Source: a bacterium (lineage in GTDB: Bacteria > Bdellovibrionota > FAC87 > UBA2466). From it: DNA of 5,747 bases. Made by a program: the position numbers and the translations under genes. Below, piece by piece: positions 1-5,733 of this stretch. The notes under the pieces were generated by a model that saw only the letters and a list, made by a program, of their open reading frames with translations, did no database searches and was not told the DNA's origin. How positions within the stretch are numbered: position 1 is the first letter of the stretch; each line of letters starts with the position of its first letter. Where the stretch lies: positions 1 through 5,747 of the forward strand of contig JALHPX010000222.1 of the NCBI GenBank assembly GCA_022842225.1, in the 5' to 3' direction.

Positions 1-184
1 GAACGCGTTCTTGCCCAGAAGCGTTAGTAAGCGTGAAGGTGGAGTCAGATGTTGAATCGGTTGTCTTGGATACTAAAAAACTTTTTTTAGCAATTTCCTC
101 AGCGGTCGGGGCGGTAGCGGCCACTAGACCATTTCCTCCTAAGATGAGGGCCAATAACAACGCGCCTGCAGCAGATTTTTTCAT
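1..184 (-). CDS. LolA-like outer membrane lipoprotein-sorting protein, N-terminal part (internal start within the RND frame)
   Basis: This is the first 61 residues of a periplasmic protein; the rest is off the left edge. It starts MKK, followed by a hydrophobic core at about residues 5-21 and a probable signal peptidase I site after V-A-A (residue 23). The mature part (A-E-E-I-A-K-K, then a D/S/T-rich stretch, then F-T-L-T-N-A-S-G-Q-E-R-V) resembles the opening of the LolA-like 'outer membrane lipoprotein-sorting protein' family (Pfam LolA_like type). There a short helix is followed by the first beta strands of a half-barrel that carries a hydrophobic ligand. Such proteins are commonly encoded next to MMPL-type RND pumps, which fits here. 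The ATG at 184 has a strong Shine-Dalgarno sequence (AAAGGAG, 9 nt upstream), so it can be translated on its own even though it is in frame with the RND gene. The family call rests on a short N-terminus and the context. Confidence 0.68.
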   Translation of the reverse strand, partial: MKKSAAGALLLALILGGNGLVAATAPTAEEIAKKSFLVSKTTDSTSDSTFTLTNASGQERV

Positions 185-2527
185 AGGTGAGTGCTCCTTT
201 TTGTTCGAGAAAATAAAGCTCGGTCTGATTGAGAAGATGAGCGCCGGGAAGAGGGTGAGGGCCGTGACAGAGCTGACCAACATCGCCATAGCGATCAAAA
301 AGCCCATCCAGATATGAATCATGAATCCCCACGACAACATCAGCACTCCAAACCCTCCGGCCACCGCGGTGGAAACGAATAGAGTCGCTTTGCCAGCCGA
401 CTTAAAAGCTTTTTCCATGGCCGCTCTCTCGTCGGAATTATTCTGCAGCTCCTCTCGCATTCGGTAGCTCATATAAATTCCATAATCAGCCCCAATCCCA
501 ACAGCCATGGCGGAGACCAACGCGGTGGCTATCTGAAGCGGAATTCCCAGAAGGCCCATCACGCCGAAATTTACTAAGACCGCTGCTAGCAAGGGCACCA
601 GGATTAAAATGCCTGCGGTTAAAGATCGAAACACCAGCGAGCTGACAAAGAGCACCGCTGCCATGATTTGGAGAATGTTAAGAACTTTCTCTCGAATCAT
701 GATTTCGTTCAACGCCACCCCTCCTAAGCTGCCACCACCTACTCGTACGTCAATTCCTGGAGGGAAGTTGAGTTTGGCAAACTCCATGGCATCGCCCGCA
801 AGTTTCTCCATCACAGAGGATCGATCCTCTTTTACGAACGCAGTGATCACGGCCTTTTGATAGCCGTAATCAACGAGTGTATCGAAGTCTCCGGGTTCGC
901 CGGAGTTGGAATAAAGCAGGAGATACTGTGCCACGAGGTCTTGGCTGCCCGGCAGAGTGTAGAACTCCGGTTTATCAGCATTCATCGATTGATTCATTTT
1001 CTTAATGAAGTCGACGAGTGAGAGGGTCTTGCCGACGCTCGGTGTCTTTTCGATAAATCTCTGCAGCCCTTCCATGGCCTTGAGTACCTCGGGGCGCTTA
1101 ATCGCATCTTCTTCCTTGCCATCAATCAGAATGTAAAACGGGTTTGTTCCCGCCATTTTCTCATTCAGACTGTCGTCATCTTGGCGTTCTTGGATTTTTC
1201 CGTAGAAGTAACCCTTTTGGGAGTTATCGATCTTAAGCCAGTAACCCCCGATTGAAAGAACGAGAATAATCATGCCGACTACGGCGTAGACTTTTTTGCG
1301 TTCTTCCATCGCTAAGTGAAAGAAGCGCGCCGTGATGCGATCCCAAATGCTTTTTTCTCTCTCTCGAGCTAACTCCTTTTCGCCGGGAGGTCGGAGCATA
1401 ACGCGCACGGCGGGGATAAAAGTGAGCTCTAAAATCAGAGCGCTCAGCACGCCCGCTCCCGTAAAAATCCCGAATGTGCGGATCGATTTGATTTCAAAAA
1501 TGGTCAGCGAGAAGAATCCCAGTGCGGCCACAGTACAAGCCACGAACATCACTGGACCCACTTTGGATAACGAATTGAGCACAGCAAGCTGGTTTAATTC
1601 CGCAGGCGACATCTTAGGGTGCTTGGCCTGGAGCTCGGCAAACTCCTCGTAATAGCGCTTGAGAATTTGCACGGCGTGGCCCGCGGCAATTGCTAAGATC
1701 AATATCGGCGTGGAAGCGTTGAATACGTCAAAGGGCGCGCCCATTAGGCCTAGAAAACCCATTGCCCAAATCACTGCTAGCAGCGCTGTCACCAGTGGCA
1801 ACACGAGTGCTTGCACCGTTCTAAAGGCTTCGTAGTGAATTAAACCAATAATGAGGACGGCAATCGGGAACAAGAAACCCATGCGCGCGGAGAATTTTTC
1901 CAAGAGCGAGAGAAAAATCGTGATCCCTGAGATTTCAATATCGACCGAGTCGTCTTTATCGGGCGCCACCGCTTCGCGTACCACTCGCGCAATATCGGCG
2001 AAGCCACCGTCGGCTTTTTTGAATTCGGCGACGATCTGAGTGGTGCGGTAGTCTTTGGAAACCAATATATCGCGGTAAACAGGATTAGAATCGATCCCCT
2101 TTTTTAGTTCCGCCATCTCGACTTCGGTCGCGGGAATTTTCTCCATGAGTGGCCGAACAATCATCCCCTCCTCATTACCTAAAATATTTTTTGATTTTCT
2201 AGAGGACAGGCTGGAGATATTACCCTTTACCGCGAGTGGGGAAGCGGAAATGCGATTGGTGATGTTTTTAACTTTCTCCAGAACGCTCTGCTGAAAAATA
2301 TCACCGGTTTTGGGGGTGACACCCACCACCACAGTGAACTTATTCCCAAATACTTTCTCAATTATGTTTCCGGTCGAGATATAAGGATGCGTTTGCGGCA
2401 GGGTATTGTCCGGATCGATAATTACCGTCAGCGAGCGAAGCTGCGCCAAAAGGCCCAGGGTGGCGAGCAGCGTGAGAAATACTACCAGTTTGCGGTGATG
2501 GATAATTTGCGTGAGGTATTGACGCAT
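1..2527 (-). CDS. RND/MMPL-family exporter, reading in frame into a LolA-like domain (3' partial)
   Basis: This is an inner-membrane, proton-driven RND-superfamily transporter of the MMPL type, probably exporting a lipid or other hydrophobic molecule (inferred from family and neighbour). The ATG at 2527 is preceded by AGGGGA at 2536-2541, 8 nt upstream. Residues 1-781 form a complete two-fold RND protein. TM1 is at about 14-34, followed by a periplasmic loop to about 215, then five helices between about 216 and 378. TM7 is at about 413-433, a second periplasmic loop follows, and five more helices lie between about 616 and 766. TM10 carries the G-A-D-Y motif with D681, a likely proton-relay residue. 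The equivalent first-half stretch reads A-G-H-A-V-Q (G283, H284) and lacks the Asp. After residue 781 there is no stop: the frame enters a signal peptide and LolA-like sequence (842 codons in total before the edge). The two-fold RND family call is firm; the substrate is unknown. The gene is divergent from tetR and shares its operator region. Confidence 0.9.
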   Translation of the reverse strand, partial: MRQYLTQIIHHRKLVVFLTLLATLGLLAQLRSLTVIIDPDNTLPQTHPYISTGNIIEKVFGNKFTVVVGVTPKTGDIFQQSVLEKVKNITNRISASPLAVKGNISSLSSRKSKNILGNEEGMIVRPLMEKIPATEVEMAELKKGIDSNPVYRDILVSKDYRTTQIVAEFKKADGGFADIARVVREAVAPDKDDSVDIEISGITIFLSLLEKFSARMGFLFPIAVLIIGLIHYEAFRTVQALVLPLVTALLAVIWAMGFLGLMGAPFDVFNASTPILILAIAAGHAVQILKRYYEEFAELQAKHPKMSPAELNQLAVLNSLSKVGPVMFVACTVAALGFFSLTIFEIKSIRTFGIFTGAGVLSALILELTFIPAVRVMLRPPGEKELAREREKSIWDRITARFFHLAMEERKKVYAVVGMIILVLSIGGYWLKIDNSQKGYFYGKIQERQDDDSLNEKMAGTNPFYILIDGKEEDAIKRPEVLKAMEGLQRFIEKTPSVGKTLSLVDFIKKMNQSMNADKPEFYTLPGSQDLVAQYLLLYSNSGEPGDFDTLVDYGYQKAVITAFVKEDRSSVMEKLAGDAMEFAKLNFPPGIDVRVGGGSLGGVALNEIMIREKVLNILQIMAAVLFVSSLVFRSLTAGILILVPLLAAVLVNFGVMGLLGIPLQIATALVSAMAVGIGADYGIYMSYRMREELQNNSDERAAMEKAFKSAGKATLFVSTAVAGGFGVLMLSWGFMIHIWMGFLIAMAMLVSSVTALTLFPALIFSIRPSFIFSNKKEHSPMKKSAAGALLLALILGGNGLVAATAPTAEEIAKKSFLVSKTTDSTSDSTFTLTNASGQERV
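194..200 (-). promoter_or_regulatory. Shine-Dalgarno for the LolA-like start
   Basis: On the minus strand the sequence reads AAAGGAG, 9 nt before the ATG at 184. It is the best ribosome-binding site in the window and lies inside the uninterrupted RND reading frame. It argues that the LolA-like segment is, or recently was, a separately initiated gene. Confidence 0.7.
815..830. repeat. 16-bp perfect palindrome inside the RND gene
   Basis: AGAGGATCGATCCTCT equals its own reverse complement. On the coding strand it spans codons for E-D-R-S-S in the second periplasmic loop. No repeat of it was seen elsewhere in the window, and it does not resemble the TetR operators. It is probably incidental. 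Confidence 0.5.
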
Positions 2528-2550
2528 CGAATGTGTCCCCTAGCTATTTG

Positions 2551-2569
2551 ATGTTAACTACGTTAACAT
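2551..2569. promoter_or_regulatory. Probable TetR operator O1 (RND-proximal)
   Basis: ATGTTAACTACGTTAACAT is a perfect inverted repeat with two 8-bp arms (2551-2558 and 2562-2569) around a 3-bp centre. It lies 23 bp upstream of the RND start codon and is nearly identical to a second copy 23 bp away. Size, symmetry and divergent-promoter location fit a dimeric TetR-family operator. Binding by the adjacent regulator is inferred. Confidence 0.8.
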
Positions 2570-2580
2570 TGTGATGTTAA
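2551..2580 (-). promoter_or_regulatory. Candidate promoter for the RND gene
   Basis: On the minus strand, TTAACA (2580-2575; 5 of 6 to the sigma70 -35 box) is followed after 18 bp by TAACAT (2556-2551; 4 of 6 to the -10 box). Both hexamers fall within operators O2 and O1, so a bound regulator would block RNA polymerase. The leader would be only about 17 nt. The matches are weak and come from the operator sequence itself, so the assignment is tentative. Confidence 0.3.
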
Positions 2581-2592
2581 CGCCGTCAACAT
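2574..2592. promoter_or_regulatory. Probable TetR operator O2 (tetR-proximal)
   Basis: This is the second copy of the palindrome: ATGTTAAC (2574-2581), GCC centre, GTCAACAT (2585-2592). One base breaks the symmetry (C at 2587 instead of T). Its centre (2583) is 23 bp from the centre of O1 (2560), about two helical turns. Two regulator dimers could therefore sit on roughly the same face of the DNA. It ends 34 bp before the tetR start. Confidence 0.78.
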
Positions 2593-2604
2593 GGCAATTA
2601 TGAA
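2577..2604 (+). promoter_or_regulatory. Candidate promoter for tetR
   Basis: TTAACG (2577-2582, a weak -35) is followed after 16 bp by TATGAA (2599-2604, 4 of 6 to the -10 box). The -35 lies inside operator O2, which would give negative autoregulation. The predicted leader is short but still leaves room for the Shine-Dalgarno sequence at 2616-2620. This assignment is tentative. Confidence 0.28.
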
Positions 2605-2626
2605 GATTTTGTGTTGAGGTATTGGT

Positions 2627-3370
2627 ATGGGCAGTCGAAACAAAAAAGCGAAGAAGCAGGCCAGTCCGGCAGCGTACCACCATGGCGACCTGCGCTCGGC
2701 GCTTATTGCGTCGGCAGTGAAGCATTTAGAGTCCAAGCCTGTGGAATCCATTTCGCTGAGAGAATTGGCTAGAAGCGCCGGCGTGAGCCTGGCGGCTCCT
2801 TACCGGCACTTTAAAGATAAGGAAGCTTTGCTAGCCGCGATCAGTCAGGAAGGTTTTGACCTGAAGCGCAAGTACATGGAGCAGGCCATTAAGCTTGCCA
2901 AAGGCGATGTCCAGAAAATGTACTTTGGTTGCGGGCAAGCCTATTTCAAAATGGGCATGCTGCATCCGCAGCACTTTAAGTTAATGGTGACCTCCAATGT
3001 TTGCCCTTCGGAAAAATATCCCGAGTTGATGGAATCGGCGGGAAAGACTTTTGCTCTCCTCACTCAGGTGGTGAAACATTGCCAGGATGCAGGTTTGATG
3101 GGGGCGGGCGATCCTTTTCATCACGCTCTGAATCTGTGGGCGGTAGTGAATGGATTTACATCGCTTTATGCGGAGGGAAGGCTGGAATGGACCGGTGTCA
3201 CGCAGCAGAATGCTGAGGCGGCACTAAAGACTTTGCTCTCTCAGTATCTGATTGGCAGTGCGCAGGCCTTAGCTAAATCCGATTCGGGCTTCCGACCGTT
3301 TATTTCCCCTAAGTCTGCTCAGCGTAAAGAAGTTTTGCTTTCTTTTCTCAAGCCTTCTGAAGGTAATTAG
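2627..3370 (+). CDS. TetR/AcrR-family regulator with C-terminal WHG-type domain
   Basis: This is a cytoplasmic DNA-binding repressor, probably of itself and of the divergent RND gene. It has 247 residues, slightly longer than typical family members, with a basic N-terminal tail (residues 4-11). The N-terminal domain (about 17-78) opens with Y-H-H-G-D-L-R. It contains a helix-turn-helix at about 43-63 with the signature S-L-R-E-L-A-R-S-A-G-V-S-L-A-A-P-Y-R-H-F, then K-D-K-E-A-L-L. The Y-H-H-G-D-L and A-A-P-Y-R-H-F features are typical of the TetR group with a WHG (TetR_C_33-like) ligand domain, here about 80-200. The start is supported by GAGGT at 2616-2620, 6 nt upstream of the ATG. It is transcribed away from the RND gene across two palindromic operators. 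Its stop codon overlaps that of the convergent tolC-like gene. The inducing ligand is unknown; a substrate of the RND pump is the usual guess. Confidence 0.93.
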   Translation: MGSRNKKAKKQASPAAYHHGDLRSALIASAVKHLESKPVESISLRELARSAGVSLAAPYRHFKDKEALLAAISQEGFDLKRKYMEQAIKLAKGDVQKMYFGCGQAYFKMGMLHPQHFKLMVTSNVCPSEKYPELMESAGKTFALLTQVVKHCQDAGLMGAGDPFHHALNLWAVVNGFTSLYAEGRLEWTGVTQQNAEAALKTLLSQYLIGSAQALAKSDSGFRPFISPKSAQRKEVLLSFLKPSEGN

Positions 3371-4743
3371 ATCTCCGCCAAGACTCCACGGAGCTGGGCT
3401 ATGCCTTTTTGGTAGTCAGCGAGCGCTTCTACTTCACGGATCAGGGCATCCGCTGTTGCCTGCTCGCGCAGATTGACAAACAAAATATTGCTATCTCCGT
3501 GCTCAAAGCGATCGCGTTCGCCTTGTTCCAGATAGCGTGCTAGCTCCGTCTCGGAAACAGCAATCTCAATCCGCGAAATAGCCGCTCGAAGCGCGCTATA
3601 AGTGTCGCGAACTTCAGCCCCAATCCGATCCTTCATCAACCTTTCGGTAGCCTCGATACGATCGGCAGTCGCACGTGCACTTTCCCGACGACCCGAAGCC
3701 AGTCGTCGCTCTAATGGGATCTCCAACAACACCGCTGCCTCTACTTCTGTTCCCGCGCGCGTGGTCAAACCCAATCCGAAATCGCGTGAAGCGGCGACTT
3801 GCAGGTCGAGTCTTGGCGACAGCTGATTATCTGCCCATTCACCTTCTACGGTGGATTGTTCGCGTGTGGCCGCGAGGCGCGCTAGTTCAGGGCGCTGTCT
3901 CAAGGCCTTTTCAATGTCGCTCGAAATATGCGGCTCTACGCGCGAAACTTCCCGAGGAATATCGCCAGGCAGCTCATTCTCGCCGGGCAGTCGAGGATTT
4001 CCCGAGTCATCGCGCAGAAACAACGATAGCTCAATCGCCGTCTGTTGCAGCCCCCGTTCGGCCGTCACAAGTTGGGCGCGTCGCTGGAGAATGGCTCGTT
4101 CATTGTCCTTGCGTTCAAAAACAGGCACGTCGCCGTGTTTCACCCGTTCCAATAGACCTTTGTCGCGTGCTTCGGCGATCGTAAGCAACGTGCGATAGAT
4201 CGCAACCCTTTTACCCGCTGCCACCCAATCCCAGTACCGTTGCGAAGCCGTGCGCACTGCTTCAATGCGAGTTTGCAAGGCATTCGCCTCGGCAGCGGTT
4301 AAGGCCAGACGGGATTTTTCGAGATTGGTCCGACGGCGATCGGTCGGCCGGTTGCGCCACAACGAAACTTCAAAGCCTAGGCGAGCTTCGCCTTGAGAGA
4401 GCGTGAGGGCTTTCTCGTCGTAAACGGCGAAGTTTCCTCGGCCAATTCGGTAGCCTGTAAAGATCGAAGCCCCCCAGGGGCCAAGCGGTTTTTCTAGAAC
4501 AGAATCAAATCGGTTGTTCTCGTAGTAGCCAAGGGTAGATGTGGCCAGGCGATTCTTCCAAGTGAGATCGAAGGCGCCTTCCGATGCCGTCATTTCACCC
4601 TGGGCTGCCTCGATATCTTTGTCTGCGCCAATGACGACGGGATAACGTTTTTCCACGCTTTCGACAACTTGTTGCAGGCGCAGAGGCTCGGCCGCAAAGC
4701 TATAAGGCGAAAGCAGCAACAGGCTGATTCCAATCCACCTCAT
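3367..4743 (-). CDS. TolC-family outer-membrane efflux protein
   Basis: This is the outer-membrane channel of a tripartite export system, forming a trimeric barrel and periplasmic tunnel. It has 458 residues, normal for the family. A short signal peptide (hydrophobic core about 4-14, cleavage after A17 or A18 in S-F-A-A-E-P) is followed by an E/Q/R/A-rich, heptad-like helical protein. The two halves match the repeated outer-membrane efflux (OEP) domain, about 22-240 and 260-450. A more variable linker rich in P, G and E (about 245-275) lies between them. The ATG at 4743 overlaps the stop of the upstream HlyD-type gene as ATGA, so the two are very likely co-transcribed and translationally coupled. 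The TAA stop overlaps the stop of the convergent tetR gene. No lipobox cysteine is present, so it is not an OprM-type lipoprotein. Its pump is not in the window; the RND protein on the left is in a different transcription unit and need not be its partner. Confidence 0.9.
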   Translation of the reverse strand: MRWIGISLLLLSPYSFAAEPLRLQQVVESVEKRYPVVIGADKDIEAAQGEMTASEGAFDLTWKNRLATSTLGYYENNRFDSVLEKPLGPWGASIFTGYRIGRGNFAVYDEKALTLSQGEARLGFEVSLWRNRPTDRRRTNLEKSRLALTAAEANALQTRIEAVRTASQRYWDWVAAGKRVAIYRTLLTIAEARDKGLLERVKHGDVPVFERKDNERAILQRRAQLVTAERGLQQTAIELSLFLRDDSGNPRLPGENELPGDIPREVSRVEPHISSDIEKALRQRPELARLAATREQSTVEGEWADNQLSPRLDLQVAASRDFGLGLTTRAGTEVEAAVLLEIPLERRLASGRRESARATADRIEATERLMKDRIGAEVRDTYSALRAAISRIEIAVSETELARYLEQGERDRFEHGDSNILFVNLREQATADALIREVEALADYQKGIAQLRGVLAEI

Positions 4744-5733
4744 TTTGCCGCCTTAGCAGGATAGTTCACTACCGCCGGGGCCTTTTGGGAGCTAGGCGGA
4801 AACCCGTTGAATTGGCGCCACAGCTCAAACCCGAGCGAAACCTCGTCGAGCAACACCCACGCGACAGCTCTTACGCCTTGTCGCAGATACCTTGGCTCTG
4901 GCCAAAGCGCGTTGTCGTCTGGGGTCACGACGATTCGAAACTTTCCTTCGCCGTTATCGGCGGAGTCGACCAATTCCACTTTGCCGCTGAACGTGCCTAT
5001 CGCCACCGACGGCCAGCCACTAAATTGAAGCGCGGGCCAACCTTCAAATTGGAGTCGCACTTTTCGGCCCTCGTACACCAACGGGATATCGTTTCCGCTC
5101 ACCCAAATCTCTACGGCTCGCGATGTCGTGTCAGGCACAAAAACCGCGAGCGTTTGCCCGGCCTTTACGACCTGTGCCCCTTGTCCCGAAATGATCTTCA
5201 AAATCGTGCCTTCCGCCGGCGCTTTCACGGATTGCGTAAGCTGTCGCGACAAGCGCACATCAATGCGCGCCAGTTCGGCCGCCGCATTGGCTTCATCAAC
5301 GAGATAGCGAGTGTATTCTAGATTCGCTTGCTCGTAATTTCTTTGGGCGCTCAGGCCTTTTTCTAAAAGTACTTTCTGTCTATCGAGATTGAGTTTGGAC
5401 GTGCGCACACCCAACATTGCAGCACTCACTCTTTTCTCAAGGGCCGCTTTCTCCATTCCCAAGCGCTGAAGAATCTCGGGGTCGTTATCGGCCAGTTCCA
5501 CGATCAGCTGGCCAGCGGTTACACGAGAGCCTTCGGAGACATGCCAGCGTTGAACACGTCCTTCTATCGGCGAGTTGATGTCTTGTTGGCGATCGACCGG
5601 TGAGAAGGCAACTACTCTGCCTGCTCCGACGGAAGTCTGCTGCCAAGGGAGAAATCCCAGGGTTAGAATCATCAAAGTCGCGATTGCCGCGAACCAGCCG
5701 TAGAAGCGCGGATACCTTGTACGGGGGCGGACG
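4740..5733 (-). CDS. HlyD-type periplasmic adaptor (membrane-fusion protein), 5' partial
   Basis: This adaptor links an inner-membrane transporter to the TolC-like channel encoded just downstream. The frame is open to the contig edge, so the true start is missing. A TTG at 5675 could be taken as a start, but it falls in the middle of the membrane anchor. That anchor (F-Y-G-W-F-A-A-I-A and on to F-L-P-W) runs from about 5705 to 5643, preceded by basic residues. Numbering from the 5675 codon, the first lipoyl half is at 32-63 (S-P-I-E-G-R-V, then S-E-G-S-R-V-T-A-G). An alpha-helical hairpin lies at about 66-145 and the second lipoyl half at about 148-180 (K-A-P-A-E-G-T-I). A beta-barrel domain with repeated G-W-P motifs follows (about 185-275), then a C-terminal tail with a W-R-Q-F-N-G-F-P-P motif. 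The gene ends in TGA within the ATGA overlap with tolC. This adaptor type usually accompanies ABC exporters, which is only inference here. Bases beyond 5733 are adapter. Confidence 0.9.

Noticed and set aside
99..332. Minus-strand 77-residue frame across the RND/LolA junction
   Set aside because: It is an out-of-frame reading of the RND C-terminus and signal peptide. The fully open neighbouring frame gives clear transmembrane and signal sequences.
33..2039. Plus-strand open frames at 33-317, 609-860, 1332-1652 and 1851-2039
   Set aside because: They lie opposite the long minus-strand RND/LolA frame, have no family-like sequence, and are low-complexity S/T/A/P-rich shadows.
2563..2751. Minus-strand 62-residue frame overlapping the tetR start and operators
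   Set aside because: It is antisense to the conserved TetR helix-turn-helix region and covers the palindromic operator. It has no supporting homology-like features.
3001..3216. Plus-strand 71-residue frame inside tetR
   Set aside because: It is an alternative frame of the regulator's ligand domain with no recognisable motifs.
3340..3400. Rho-independent terminator between tetR and tolC
   Set aside because: No GC-rich hairpin followed by a T run is visible, and the two stop codons overlap, so there is no intergenic space.
3602..4198. Plus-strand frames opposite the TolC-like gene (3602-3826, 3675-4184, 3851-4198)
   Set aside because: They are R/S/P-rich shadows of the E/R/A-rich TolC coding strand. 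The minus strand gives a full-length signal-peptide-bearing OEP protein.
4785..5321. Plus-strand 178-residue frame (and 4807-5028) opposite the HlyD gene
   Set aside because: Although long, it is antisense to a clear lipoyl/hairpin/beta-barrel adaptor and has no domain signature of its own.
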